Of a stretch of 64,000 nucleotides of DNA, positions 8,249 to 17,144 are shown in pieces. The translations under genes and the position numbers were made by a program. A model generated the notes under the pieces. The model was not told the DNA's origin. It saw only the letters and a list, made by a program, of their open reading frames with translations, and made no database searches. Numbering within the stretch: the first letter of the stretch is position 1; each line of letters opens with the position of its first letter. This DNA is from Sandaracinaceae bacterium. Its GTDB lineage: Bacteria; Myxococcota_A; Polyangia; Polyangiales; Sandaracinaceae. The stretch lies in contig JACKEC010000014.1 of assembly GCA_020633195.1 (NCBI GenBank), forward strand, positions 372,001-436,000, written 5' to 3'.

Positions 8249-9160
8249 TCACAGCCGCGATTGGGGGAACGCCACGACCTCCTCGATGTGGGCCGCGCCG
8301 GTGATCGCCATCACCACGCGATCCACCCCGATGGCGTTGCCCCCGCTCTCGGGCATGCCCTGCTCGAGCGCCTCGAGGAAGCGCTCGTCGACGGGGTAGA
8401 CGTCGAGCCCGGCCTCGCGCCGCGCGGCCTGGTCGTGGGCGAAGCGCGCGCGCTGCTCGACCGGGTCGGTCAGCTCGCCGAAGCCGTTGCAGAGCTCGAG
8501 CCCGTCCACGTAGGCCTCGAACCGATCGGCCCAGCGCGCGTCGTCGGGGCAGAGGCGCGCGAGCGACGCCATCGCGCGCGGCCACCGGGTGAGGAAGACG
8601 GGCGCCCGCATCGCCTCGAGCGCCGGCTCGACCTTGTCGATCAGGAGCTCGAAGAAGCGCGTCTCGTCGGGCAAGACGTCGTGCACGTCGACACCCGCGT
8701 GCTCGCGGAACGCGTCGTCGACGGTGAGGCGAGCCCACGGCGCGGCCACGTCGGTCCCGGACGGCAGGATCGTCCCCCCGAGCACGCGGCGCGCGGCGGC
8801 CTCCACGAGGCCCTCGGTGTCGCGCATCAGCTCCTCGGAGCCCGCCTCGGCGCGGTAGAGCTCGAGCATCGTGAACTCGGGCTCGTGGTGCCGGCCGAGC
8901 TCGCCGCGCCGGAAGCAGCGCGAGATCTGGTAGATGCGCGGCAGGCCCAGGCAGAGCAGGCGCTTCATCTGGTACTCGGGGCTCGTGGCGAGCCAGCGCG
9001 GCGCGCCGAGCCCCGAGACCTCGAGCGCGGCGAGGTGCACGTCGAGCCCCGGGCTCGGGACGGCGAGCGGCGTCTCGACCTCGATGAAGCAGTCGGCGTC
9101 GAGGAACGCGCGGAGCGCGCTCAGCACCTGCGCGCGCGCGCGCAGGCGATCGAGGAGCAC
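8249..9160 (-). CDS. epmA: Elongation factor P lysine ligase (EpmA/GenX/PoxA)
   Basis: 303 aa, a class II lysyl-tRNA-synthetase paralogue lacking the anticodon-binding domain, which attaches (R)-beta-lysine to a lysine of EF-P. Visible class II motifs are SPEYQMKRLL, motif 2 RCFRRGELGRHHEPEFTMLELY, and motif 3 GNAIGVDRVVMAI at the C-terminus. The length is close to E. coli EpmA. It starts with GTG, and its first base is the last base of the efp stop (TAGTG), so it is translationally coupled to its own substrate. EpmB, the aminomutase that makes beta-lysine, is not in this window. Confidence 0.93.
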   Translation of the reverse strand: MLLDRLRARAQVLSALRAFLDADCFIEVETPLAVPSPGLDVHLAALEVSGLGAPRWLATSPEYQMKRLLCLGLPRIYQISRCFRRGELGRHHEPEFTMLELYRAEAGSEELMRDTEGLVEAAARRVLGGTILPSGTDVAAPWARLTVDDAFREHAGVDVHDVLPDETRFFELLIDKVEPALEAMRAPVFLTRWPRAMASLARLCPDDARWADRFEAYVDGLELCNGFGELTDPVEQRARFAHDQAARREAGLDVYPVDERFLEALEQGMPESGGNAIGVDRVVMAITGAAHIEEVVAFPQSRL

Positions 9161-9726
9161 TACTTCTTGACGCGCTCGACGTACTCGCCGGTGCGCGTGT
9201 CGATCTTGAGCAGGTCGTTCTGGTTCACGAACAGCGGAACCGAGATGACCTTGCCGGTCGACAGCGTCGCCGGCTTGCCGACGTTGGACGTGGTGTCGCC
9301 CTTGTAGCCCGGCTCGGTCTCGATGACCTCGAGCTCGACGAAGGTCGGGGGGGTCACGCCGATCGGCTTGTTCGACCAGAACAGCACGTCGACCATCATC
9401 CCGTCCTGCAGGTAGTCCGGCGTGTCGCCGAGCAGCTCCCGCTGGAGCTGGATCTGCTCGTAGCTGGTCGTGTCCATGAAGACCCAGGCGTCGCCCTCGG
9501 GGTAGAGGTACTGCATCTGGCGCTCTTCCATGTCGGCCTTCTCGAGCTTCTCGCCGCTCTTGAAGGTCCGCTCGAGCACCGCGCCGGTCATCATGTTCTT
9601 CAGCTTCGTGCGCGTGAACGCCTGCCCCTTTCCGGGCTTCACGAACTGATGGTCGACCACCGCGTACGGGTAGCCGTCGATCACGACCTTGAGGTTCTTA
9701 CGGATGTCGGAGGTGTCGTACATCAT
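9160..9726 (-). CDS. efp: Translation elongation factor P
   Basis: 188 aa, the same length as E. coli EF-P. It binds between the ribosomal P and E sites and rescues ribosomes stalled at polyproline. The N-terminal KOW-like domain carries FVKPGKGQAF with the modifiable Lys at residue 33 (ATG 9726; Lys32 if the second ATG at 9723 is used). This is the lysine type expected for EpmA modification. OB domains follow, with VTPPTFVELEVIETEPGYKGDT and the C-terminal KIDTRTGEYVERVKK. It sits between a small lipoprotein gene and epmA, in one operon. Confidence 0.96.
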   Translation of the reverse strand: MMYDTSDIRKNLKVVIDGYPYAVVDHQFVKPGKGQAFTRTKLKNMMTGAVLERTFKSGEKLEKADMEERQMQYLYPEGDAWVFMDTTSYEQIQLQRELLGDTPDYLQDGMMVDVLFWSNKPIGVTPPTFVELEVIETEPGYKGDTTSNVGKPATLSTGKVISVPLFVNQNDLLKIDTRTGEYVERVKK

Positions 9727-9734
9727 GGCAGGTG

Positions 9735-10157
9735 TCAGTCCGTCTCGACGGCTTGGCTGAAGACTACGTTCTCCGAGGGGCCGACCACGTCGGGTGAGCG
9801 CTCGGCGCTGATGAACACGGTGAACTGGCTCATGGGAGTGGTCGCCGTGGCGCGACCGGTGCGGGAGTCGGCGTCGTACTCGAGCACGCCCGCCTTGGTC
9901 GACTGCCCGCGGCGATCGCGGAACCACATGATGTAGGTCGTGAGGTTGCCGCCGAGCCGCGCCGGCGGCGTCATGTGCTCGAAGGACGCCGTCACGAGGC
10001 GGTTGCCGCCCTCGATCCGCTCGACCTGGATGCGCCCCTCGGCGCCCGGATCCCGCTGCGTGCCCACGACGTCGAACGACCACGAGCCCCCGCCGCAGCC
10101 GGGGGCCGCGAGGGCCGAGAGAGCAAGGATCAACCAGGGGGCGAGTCGTCGCAGCAT
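9735..10157 (-). CDS. Small lipoprotein heading the efp-epmA operon
   Basis: 140 aa. The signal MLRRLAPWLILALSALAAPGC has its lipobox Cys at residue 21, followed by GGG. The mature part is predicted beta-rich (QVERIEGGNRLVTASFEHM, YIMWFRDRRGQSTKAGVLEY) with no recognised domain. It has a good ribosome binding site (GGAGG, 10162-10166 on the opposite strand) and a clear upstream promoter. It ends 8 bp before efp, so it is the first gene of a lipoprotein-efp-epmA operon. A link to translation is not evident from sequence. Confidence 0.75.
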   Translation of the reverse strand: MLRRLAPWLILALSALAAPGCGGGSWSFDVVGTQRDPGAEGRIQVERIEGGNRLVTASFEHMTPPARLGGNLTTYIMWFRDRRGQSTKAGVLEYDADSRTGRATATTPMSQFTVFISAERSPDVVGPSENVVFSQAVETD

Positions 10158-10178
10158 GGTGCCTCCAGAGGGAAGTGG

Positions 10179-10207
10179 CTTGTATTCCGAGGGTCGTTCA
10201 CCGTCAA
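10179..10207 (-). promoter_or_regulatory. Promoter of the lipoprotein-efp-epmA operon
   Basis: On the minus strand: -35 TTGACG (10207-10202), exactly 17 bp spacer, -10 TACAAG (10184-10179), then a GGAGG Shine-Dalgarno just before the ATG at 10157. This is one of the best sigma-70-type matches in the window. Confidence 0.6.
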
Positions 10208-10261
10208 GGCCGGCGCCTCGCTCCTTGCCCCGCTGGGCCGCACGGGCTAACCCGCCGGGCC

Positions 10262-11152
10262 ATGCGCGAGGTCGACGAAGAGATCCGCGAAATCAGGAAA
10301 GAGATCATCGAGTCTCGCGGGCTCGTCATCAAGAGCAACAACCTCACGAACTCCCTCGCCGCCGACATCAAGTCGATCGCCAAGCGCCAGGCCGGCTACG
10401 AGCGCCGCTTCATCTGGAACAGCTGGATCGCCTACATCCTCTTCGCGAGCCTGTCCTTCGTGGGCCTGTGGCTTGCGACGAACTACCGGGTGGCCGAGGC
10501 CGAGCGCGAGAACGAGCGCCTCGAGGCCGCGCTGGCCGAGGCGCGCGCGGAGCTGACCGAGGCGAACAACCAGGCCGAGCGGCGCGCCCGGGCCGAGACG
10601 GCCGCGGCGTCGTTCTACCGCTCCGTCCGCGAGCGCCGCCGCACCGAGGTGGTGGAGCGCTGGCCCGAGCTGCGCCGCGAGCAGCTCTCCCGCGCGGAGG
10701 CCGCGTTCTTCCGCGACACCGTCGATCACTTCCACCTCGATCTGTCGCTCGAGGCCTACCAGAACGGCCTCGATCTGATGCGCACGGGCCGCTACGCGGA
10801 GGCCGCGGAGGCGTTCCAGGAGGCGATCCGCCAGAAGGAAGAGGCCGCGCACATCCCCGGCGTGAAGCTCCAGCTCGCGCGGGCGCTGCGTCGCCTCGGG
10901 CGCCACGCCGAGGCCCGCGTGCTCGCGCAGCAGGTCGTCGACCAGACGATCGACCGCGAGCTCCAGGACGACGCGTTGCTGCTGTACGCCGCGGCGAGCG
11001 AGGACCTCGAGGACATCGACGAGGCCCGAAACGCCCTGCGCACGTTCCTGCGCCGCTGGCCGCGCGGCGCCGAGTCGGTCTCCGTGCGGCGGCACCTGGC
11101 CGATCTCAACCGCCGCGTCATGCGCGGCGAGGTGGGCACGCGCACGGAGTAG
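10262..11152 (+). CDS. Membrane-anchored coiled-coil TPR protein
   Basis: 296 aa. Residues 1-45 are charged and helical. One transmembrane helix follows (about 58-77, SWIAYILFASLSFVGLWLAT), then a long coiled coil (VAEAERENERLEAALAEARAELTEAN), then two to three TPR-like units (YQNGLDLMRTGRYAEAAEAFQEAI, LQLARALRRLGRHAEARVLAQ, and a third). With no signal peptide, the N-terminus is probably cytoplasmic and the TPR part periplasmic, as in YbgF/CpoB-type organisers. The start ATG was chosen because upstream codons are atypical. It is divergent from the efp operon. Partner unknown. Confidence 0.78.
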   Translation: MREVDEEIREIRKEIIESRGLVIKSNNLTNSLAADIKSIAKRQAGYERRFIWNSWIAYILFASLSFVGLWLATNYRVAEAERENERLEAALAEARAELTEANNQAERRARAETAAASFYRSVRERRRTEVVERWPELRREQLSRAEAAFFRDTVDHFHLDLSLEAYQNGLDLMRTGRYAEAAEAFQEAIRQKEEAAHIPGVKLQLARALRRLGRHAEARVLAQQVVDQTIDRELQDDALLLYAAASEDLEDIDEARNALRTFLRRWPRGAESVSVRRHLADLNRRVMRGEVGTRTE

Positions 11153-11228
11153 GGCTATCCTGGCCGAGTTGGTCCTTTCGGTCGGTTTGGGGGTTCCGAA
11201 ACGACCGAGGGCGCGCCAGGACTCCCTC

Positions 11229-12071
11229 ATGAAGCGTTCGATCCTCCTGTTCCTGGGGGCGCTCGTCGGCTGCGGCGGCGCGGCGCCCCACCGCCTCGAC
11301 TACGGCCGCGTCGACAGCTCGGCGATGGGCTCCGAGATGACCTACTCGGTCTACACGCCCCCCGGCTTCACCCCCGACGAGCAGCTCCCGCTCGTGGTGT
11401 TCCTGCACGGCGGCGGCGACGATCCGAGCTCGTTCGACTCGGCCCACATCGGCCAGGCGCTCGACGCGGCGATCGTCCGCGGCGAGGTCCCGCGCGCCGT
11501 CATCGTGCTGCCGCAGGGCGACCTCGGCTTCTGGGCGAACTGGTACGACGGCTCGCGCCGCTACGAGGACTGGGTCCTCGACGAGCTCGTCCCCCTCGTC
11601 GCCCGCACCCACAACACCCGCGCGTGCCCCGAGGGCTGCCACGTCATGGGCGTCTCGATGGGCGGGGCCGGCACGCTGCGGTTCGCGCTGAACCGACCCG
11701 AGATGTGGGCGTCGGTCACGATGATCTCTGCGCCGATCCTCAGCACGGAGCAGATGGTCGCGTTCGTCCAGAACCCGCTCTTCGTGCCGATCATCCCGAC
11801 CGACAGGATCTGGGGCCCCGTGAGCGACCTCGATCGCATCCGCCACGACGACCCGTACCTGCGCTGGACCTCGGACGCGGATCTGGGGGGCACGCGCCTC
11901 ATGCTGGCGTGGGGCGACGACGACCGCGGCGCGATCCAGGAGACGAGCGCGGCGTTCTCGCGCCACCTGCGCGAGCGCGGGATCGAGCACGAGCGCCTCG
12001 TCTATCACGGCAACCACAGCTGGGTGAGCTGGACGCCGGTGATCCAGGAGGCCCTACGGCGGCAGCTCTGA
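11229..12071 (+). CDS. Putative lipoprotein alpha/beta-hydrolase (esterase)
   Basis: 280 aa from the ATG giving MKRSILLFLGALVGCGG, a lipoprotein signal with Cys at residue 15. Domain order fits the esterase D / polyhydroxybutyrate-depolymerase-like family: an oxyanion segment LVVFLHGGGDD, the nucleophile elbow GVSMGGAG (Ser is catalytic), and a late His in YHGNHSWVSW. The acid is probably in LAWGDDD. It is probably anchored at the cell surface or periplasmic face. A TATCCT -10-like element precedes it at about 11157. The 3' end overlaps convergent cutA by 18 bp. Substrate unknown. Confidence 0.82.
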   Translation: MKRSILLFLGALVGCGGAAPHRLDYGRVDSSAMGSEMTYSVYTPPGFTPDEQLPLVVFLHGGGDDPSSFDSAHIGQALDAAIVRGEVPRAVIVLPQGDLGFWANWYDGSRRYEDWVLDELVPLVARTHNTRACPEGCHVMGVSMGGAGTLRFALNRPEMWASVTMISAPILSTEQMVAFVQNPLFVPIIPTDRIWGPVSDLDRIRHDDPYLRWTSDADLGGTRLMLAWGDDDRGAIQETSAAFSRHLRERGIEHERLVYHGNHSWVSWTPVIQEALRRQL

Positions 12072-12395
12072 GGGGCGCCGCGTCTGGCCGAGGACCCACG
12101 CGAGGTAGGGCTTCGACGCGCGCTCGATCGGCATCGCGAGGACCTCGGGGACGTCGTAGGGGTGGTGCTCCGTCAGCCACTGCTCGACGGCGTCGAACTG
12201 GGAGCGCCGGGTCTTGATCAGCAGCTGGACCTCGGCCTGATCCTCGAGCTGCCCCTTCCACGTGTAGAACGAGCGCATGCCGCCGATGACGTTCACGCAC
12301 GCCGCGAGCCGGGCCTCCACGAGGCCGCGGCCGAGGGTGGCGGCGACGTCGGCGTCGGGGACGGTACAGAGGACCACCAGGAGGGCGTCATCCAT
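12054..12395 (-). CDS. cutA: Divalent-cation tolerance protein CutA
   Basis: 113 aa, typical of the trimeric CutA1 family (PII-like ferredoxin fold) implicated in copper and divalent metal tolerance. Signature segments are LCTVPDADVAATLGRGLVEARLAACVN, the conserved FYTWKGQ, and the C-terminal HPYDVPEVLAMPI. Its 3' end overlaps the convergent esterase by 18 bp. Its start is 66 bp from the divergent VWA lipoprotein gene. Confidence 0.93.
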   Translation of the reverse strand: MDDALLVVLCTVPDADVAATLGRGLVEARLAACVNVIGGMRSFYTWKGQLEDQAEVQLLIKTRRSQFDAVEQWLTEHHPYDVPEVLAMPIERASKPYLAWVLGQTRRPSELPP

Positions 12396-12461
12396 GCCGG
12401 TCAGCCTACACCTGAACGTGGTTCGCGCACGAGGGCTCGGCCTGCGCTACCTTCTGCCTCC

Positions 12462-14180
12462 ATGCGGTACCTCGTCTGCTCTTGTGCGGCGCTTCTCTTC
12501 GCCCTCGGCTGTGACTGCGCGGGGGAGCCTTTCCCCATCGGTGACTCCGGCCTGCCCCCGTCGGACGCGGGCTCCGACGCCGGGCCTCCGCCGGACGCGG
12601 GGCCGATCGATCCCTGCGGCGACGGCCTCGACGGCGACGACGACGGAAGCATCGACGAGGGCTGCGAGTGTGATCCGGGCGAGACGCAGCGCTGCTACGA
12701 CGGCGCGGCGGACCTCGCCGGCGTCGGCGCGTGCTCCTGGGGCACGCAGCACTGCGCGCACGACTTCGAGTTCGGCGAGTGGGACGTGTGCGTCGGCTCG
12801 CGGTCGCCGGGCCCCGAGGACTGCGACGACGTCGACAACGACTGCGACGGCGTCGTCGACGAGGGCTGTGACTGCGAGCTGTCGGCGGCCATCGACTGCT
12901 ACGAGGGCCCCGCGATCACCGAGGGCGTGGGGAGCTGCATCCGCGGCCACATCACCTGCATGGCGACGCCCGGCGGCGGCAGCGCCTTCAGCGGGTGCGA
13001 GGGCTCCGTGCTGCCCTCCGAAGAGGTCTGCGACGGCATCGGCGACGAGGACTGCGACGAGCTCATCGACGAGGGCTGCGACTGCCTCCTCGGCACGACC
13101 CAGCCTTGCTACGGCGGCGCGCCGGGCACCGCCGGCGTCGGCGCCTGCCGCGCGGGCACGCAGGACTGCGTGATGGCCGCCGACGGCTCGGTGTCGTGGT
13201 CCGCGTGCACCGGCGAGACGCGCCCGACGACGGAGGTCTGCACCGGCGGCGTCGACGAGGACTGCGACGGGCTCGCGGACTGCGTCGACCCGGAGTGCAC
13301 CGCGAGCTGCTGCACGCCGTACACGGAGGCGGTGGCGGTCGTGCCCGCGGAGGGCGAGATCCTCTTCCTGATGGATCGCTCCGGGAGCATGGACTGGCCG
13401 GCCGTCGGCACGGCGCGCACCCGCTGGCAGGAGCTCCAGACGGCGATGACGTCCGTCCTGCCGATGCTCGACGCGCTCCCGATGGGCGCGCTCACCTTCC
13501 CGCGGACGACGGGCGACTCGGAGCGCGGCAATTGCATGGTGGCCTCGTCCCTCGACGTCGGGATCGCCACGGGGACCCGACCCGCGATCCTCGGCCTGCT
13601 GACGACCGAAGATCCCCGCGCCGGCGACACGCCGACGCCGCAGGCCTTCGCGACCGCCTCGAGCGAGCTGATGTCGATGCCGAGCAGCGCGATCCGGTTC
13701 GCGATCCTCCTCACGGACGGGCTGCCGGAGCCGGCGTGCGGCTCGACCGTCGACGCCACCGTCGCCGCCATCAGCGCGCTCCGCGCGAGCGGCATCGACA
13801 CGTTCGTGATCGGCATCGTGGGCCCCGATCCCGGGGGCAGCACGTCCGGGATCCCGGCGCTCCAGGCCGGCCTGAACCGGATGGCGGACGCGGGCGGGCG
13901 CGCTCGTCCGGGCGCCATCCGCTACTACGAGGCGGTGGACGGCGCGGCCCTCACGAGCGCGCTGACCTCGATCGTGGCCTCCGCCACGGACTGCCACTTC
14001 ACCCTCGCCACCGCGCCGGCCCGGCCGTCGCGCGTCGAGGTCCGTTTCGACGGCTCCCGCGTCCCGGCCAGCGGCTGGACGCTCGCGGGGACCGCGCTCA
14101 CGTTCACGGGTACGTGGTGCGCGCAGATCCAGGCGGGTCTCGTGTCGAGCATCACCGTCAACGATCCGTGCGGCCCATAG
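12462..14180 (+). CDS. MopE-like Asp/Cys-repeat lipoprotein with von Willebrand factor A domain
   Basis: 572 aa. The signal MRYLVCSCAALLFALGC is followed by an Asp/Gly/Pro linker (SDAGSDAG). Residues about 50-290 hold three to four repeats of the type DCDDVDNDCDGVVDEGC alternating with a Cys-framed module (CYxG...GVGxC..GxxxC), as in MopE-type putative metal-binding proteins. A von Willebrand A domain begins near residue 300 with an intact MIDAS motif DRSGSMD and a second conserved stretch LLTDGLPEPACG. It is probably surface-exposed and calcium-binding or adhesive. It overlaps the downstream kinase gene by 13 bp, suggesting a functional pair. Confidence 0.85.
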   Translation: MRYLVCSCAALLFALGCDCAGEPFPIGDSGLPPSDAGSDAGPPPDAGPIDPCGDGLDGDDDGSIDEGCECDPGETQRCYDGAADLAGVGACSWGTQHCAHDFEFGEWDVCVGSRSPGPEDCDDVDNDCDGVVDEGCDCELSAAIDCYEGPAITEGVGSCIRGHITCMATPGGGSAFSGCEGSVLPSEEVCDGIGDEDCDELIDEGCDCLLGTTQPCYGGAPGTAGVGACRAGTQDCVMAADGSVSWSACTGETRPTTEVCTGGVDEDCDGLADCVDPECTASCCTPYTEAVAVVPAEGEILFLMDRSGSMDWPAVGTARTRWQELQTAMTSVLPMLDALPMGALTFPRTTGDSERGNCMVASSLDVGIATGTRPAILGLLTTEDPRAGDTPTPQAFATASSELMSMPSSAIRFAILLTDGLPEPACGSTVDATVAAISALRASGIDTFVIGIVGPDPGGSTSGIPALQAGLNRMADAGGRARPGAIRYYEAVDGAALTSALTSIVASATDCHFTLATAPARPSRVEVRFDGSRVPASGWTLAGTALTFTGTWCAQIQAGLVSSITVNDPCGP

Positions 14181-15826
14181 CCGGCGCGTCGACCAGCACG
14201 ACCCAGCTCACGGAGGAGGGGCGTGCCTTCCTCCAGCGCCGCACGGCGCGCTACGGGCTCATGGTGGGTGGCCTGGGCTTCGGGTTCTACCTCGTCCGGC
14301 TCGCCCTCTACGTGGTGCTCGCGGGCACCATCCCGCTCGACGATCTGTTCCATCCGTCGCTGTCCGCCCACCTCGTCGGCGCGGTGTCGATGCTGGCGCT
14401 GTACGTCGCGAACGCGCGCGGTGCGCGCTCGGTGGCGTGGATCCGGGTGAGCGAGGCGCTCGCGCTCGGGATCTCGTGCCTCGGCTACGGGACCATGTGC
14501 TTCTCGATGCCGACCGCGTATCGGCCCGACCTCACGGTGATCCTGATCTTCGGGATCGCGCTGCTCGGCCGGGCCGTCTACGTGCCGGCGGGCTGGCGAG
14601 GCACCGCGGGGCTCGGGGCGCTGCTCGGGGTCGAGGTCGTCTGGGTGACGGTGCGGACGGTGCAGATGGCCGACCCCGCCTTCAGGACCAGCCTCGGCGT
14701 CGGGGTCGGCGCGGGGATCGAGATCTACACGGCGCTCCTCACCAACGCGGTGGCCTGGTGGATCGCGCTCTCCGTCCTCGCGTCGGCCGCGTCCGCGGTG
14801 ATCTACGGCCTGCGCCGCGAGGCCGACGAGGTCCGGCGCCTCGGGCAGTACACCCTCGTCCGCAAGCTCGGGGAGGGCGGGATCGGCATGGTCTACGAGG
14901 CGACGCACGCGATGCTCCGGCGCCCCACCGCAGTGAAGCTGCTCCGCCCGGAGCGGGTCGACGAGGCGAGCCTCGCCCGCTTCGAGCGCGAGGTCCGCGC
15001 CACCGCCGCGCTGCACCACCCGAACACGATCCGCGTCTTCGACTACGGCCGCACGCCCGACGGCGTCTTCTACTACGTCATGGAGCGCGTCCCCGGCTGC
15101 ACCCTGACGCGCGCCGTCTCCGTCGTCGGGCCGATGCCGGCCGAGCGCGCCTTGCTGCTCCTGCACCAGATCGCGGGCGCGCTCGCCGAGGCGCACGAGG
15201 CGGGGCTCGTGCATCGCGACGTGAAGCCCGACAACGTGCTCCTCGCGCCGACCCCGGGGTTCGGTGACATGGTCAAGGTCGTGGACTTCGGCCTGGTCCG
15301 CGAGCTCGATTCCGCCGCCGCGGGGATCACCCACGAGGGCGCGATCGTCGGGACGCCGCACTACCTCGCCCCTGAGGTGATCCGCGGCGAGGCGACCGAC
15401 GCGCGGAGCGATCTGTACGCGCTCGGGTGCCTCGGGTTCTACCTGCTCACCGGCGAGCACGTGTTCGGAGGGACCACCGTCGTCGAGGTGTGCAGCAAGC
15501 ACCTGGTGGAGGAGCCCGACGCTCCATCCGCGCGGCGGGCCGAGCCCCTCTCCCAGGCCCTGGACGCCTTGATCGCGCGCTGCCTCGCGAAGGACCCCGC
15601 GGCCCGATACGCGTCGGCGGCGGAGCTCCAGCTCGCGCTCGAGGAGGTCGAGGGCTTCGGCTCGTGGACCCGCGAGGCCTCGCGGCGCTGGTGGAAGGAC
15701 TTCGGCCCCGACCTCGTCGACGATCTCGGCCTCCTGGAGCCGCCGACGACCGACACCCGGACCCTGGCGATCGACCTGGGGCGCCGGCTGCGCAAGCGGG
15801 TCGACGACCGGTCGCCGACGCCTTAG
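14168..15826 (+). CDS. Ser/Thr protein kinase with N-terminal multi-pass membrane domain
   Basis: 552 aa from a GTG inside the end of the VWA gene. Residues about 28-215 form five to six hydrophobic helices. The kinase follows at about 227-495: glycine loop KLGEGGIGMVYEA, lysine in TAVKLL (near 256), catalytic loop VHRDVKPDNVLL, DFG in VVDFGLV, and HYLAPEVI in the activation segment. All catalytic residues are present, so it should be active. The order (membrane domain first, kinase last) reverses the usual PknB layout with its C-terminal extracellular sensor. The tail has no further domain. Overlap with the VWA lipoprotein suggests that protein is its input or partner. Confidence 0.92.
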   Translation: MRPIAGASTSTTQLTEEGRAFLQRRTARYGLMVGGLGFGFYLVRLALYVVLAGTIPLDDLFHPSLSAHLVGAVSMLALYVANARGARSVAWIRVSEALALGISCLGYGTMCFSMPTAYRPDLTVILIFGIALLGRAVYVPAGWRGTAGLGALLGVEVVWVTVRTVQMADPAFRTSLGVGVGAGIEIYTALLTNAVAWWIALSVLASAASAVIYGLRREADEVRRLGQYTLVRKLGEGGIGMVYEATHAMLRRPTAVKLLRPERVDEASLARFEREVRATAALHHPNTIRVFDYGRTPDGVFYYVMERVPGCTLTRAVSVVGPMPAERALLLLHQIAGALAEAHEAGLVHRDVKPDNVLLAPTPGFGDMVKVVDFGLVRELDSAAAGITHEGAIVGTPHYLAPEVIRGEATDARSDLYALGCLGFYLLTGEHVFGGTTVVEVCSKHLVEEPDAPSARRAEPLSQALDALIARCLAKDPAARYASAAELQLALEEVEGFGSWTREASRRWWKDFGPDLVDDLGLLEPPTTDTRTLAIDLGRRLRKRVDDRSPTP

Positions 15827-15836
15827 ACCGTCGGCC

Positions 15837-16511
15837 ATGAGAGCTACTCTCCTCATCGCCCTCGCGGTCCCGCTCCTGGCGGTCGGCTGCGACGACCCCG
15901 CCGACTCCGTGCCCGCGGCCCGGATGGAGACCACGCCCGCGACCCCGCCGGAGCCGGCGGCGGACGAGGCCGCTCCCGAAGACGACGGAACGCCGATGCC
16001 GCCCGGCGCGCTCGTGATGAACACGGCGACCAGCACCCTCGAGATGATCGGCAGCAAGGTGACCGGCTCCGAGACGCTCCACCTCGGCGAGTGGAGCGGC
16101 TACGTCGACCTGCGCGAGCCCTTCGAGCAGAGCGTCGTCCGGGTCGACATGCAGATGACGACCATCGAGGCCCCCATCCCGCGGCTGACCAACCACCTGC
16201 GCACCGACGACTTCTTCGACGTCGAGCGGTTCCCGACCGCGCGGTTCGAGACCACCGCGTTCGCGGCGGCGCCGGAGGGGTCGGAGAACGCGACGCACCT
16301 CGTGACCGGGCACCTCACGATCCGCGGCGTGACGCAGACGATCACCTTCCCGGTGCGCGTCGACGTGAGCGACTCGGAGGTCCACGCCCAGGCGCAGTTC
16401 GCGATCGATCGGCAGCGCTGGGGCATCAGCTATCGCGGCATGGAGGACGACCTCATCAACGATCAGGTCGTGATCCGCTTCGACGTCCACGCCCCCCGCG
16501 ATTCGGGCTGA
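15837..16511 (+). CDS. YceI-like domain lipoprotein
   Basis: 224 aa. The signal MRATLLIALAVPLLAVGC has Cys at residue 18, then a Pro/Glu/Ala linker. The rest is a YceI-like beta-barrel: STLEMIGSKVTG, NHLRTDDFFDVERFPTARFETT, HLTIRGVTQTITFPV and the end RWGISYRGMEDDLINDQVVIRFDV. YceI proteins form a lipocalin-like barrel that binds polyisoprenoids or other amphiphiles. It lies 10 bp after the kinase gene, so it may be part of the same transcript. Confidence 0.9.
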   Translation: MRATLLIALAVPLLAVGCDDPADSVPAARMETTPATPPEPAADEAAPEDDGTPMPPGALVMNTATSTLEMIGSKVTGSETLHLGEWSGYVDLREPFEQSVVRVDMQMTTIEAPIPRLTNHLRTDDFFDVERFPTARFETTAFAAAPEGSENATHLVTGHLTIRGVTQTITFPVRVDVSDSEVHAQAQFAIDRQRWGISYRGMEDDLINDQVVIRFDVHAPRDSG

Positions 16512-16514
16512 TTC

Positions 16515-17144
16515 TCAGTACGCGACGATCCGCGGCTCGCGCCCGGGCCGCACCACGAGCGTCCCGCGATCGCTCCACCCGAAGAGGGTCCGCATCGGGT
16601 TCCGGCCCGGCGCCAGGATGGGGGCCTGGACCACGAGATCCGTGGCCGTCACGGTGCTGGGCAGCTCGCGGTTGCGAAAGAAGACCGAGGCCCGATGGAC
16701 CTCGACGTCGTCGAGATCGAACAGCTCGGCGACCTCCGCCTCGGGCGGGATGATCGACCGCCTCGCGTAGATCAAGAGCCGCTGCACGATGCCCGCGCGG
16801 GGCCGACCGGCGCGGGTCGCGACGCGGTCCGCGACCTGGCCGACCTCCTCGTCGAAGAGGGCGGTCAGCGGTCGCTCGCCCTGCGTGCCGACGTCTCGGA
16901 GGGCGCCGACGAGGGCGCGCAGCATCTGGCGCGCCTGATCCTCGCCACCGGACGCGGCGAGCGCCATCGTCTCGCCCGCCAACCCCGGGTCGGCGGGGGG
17001 CGGGGTGTAGGGGAGGGGGTCGCGATCGGTCGCGGGGAGGCTCGAGCGCGCGACCAGGCTCGCCTCGGAGCCGCTCGAGGCGGCGCCGCACCCGAGCGTG
17101 AGGAGGACGAGGAGCGCCCACCACGCGCCGCGTCGAGGGTTCAA
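16515..17144 (-). CDS. Putative lipoprotein coupled to the amidotransferase-like gene
   Basis: 209 aa from a TTG start that overlaps the preceding stop (TTGA). This start gives a clean lipoprotein signal, MNPRRGAWWALLVLLTLGC, with Cys at residue 19; no ATG or GTG start is available nearby. The mature region has a helical segment (MLRALVGALRDVG) and a C-terminal beta-rich part ending RTLFGWSDRGTLVVRPGREPRIVAY. No known domain is recognised. It is the second gene of a two-gene operon with the class II amidotransferase-like protein and is convergent with the YceI gene. Confidence 0.72.
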   Translation of the reverse strand: MNPRRGAWWALLVLLTLGCGAASSGSEASLVARSSLPATDRDPLPYTPPPADPGLAGETMALAASGGEDQARQMLRALVGALRDVGTQGERPLTALFDEEVGQVADRVATRAGRPRAGIVQRLLIYARRSIIPPEAEVAELFDLDDVEVHRASVFFRNRELPSTVTATDLVVQAPILAPGRNPMRTLFGWSDRGTLVVRPGREPRIVAY

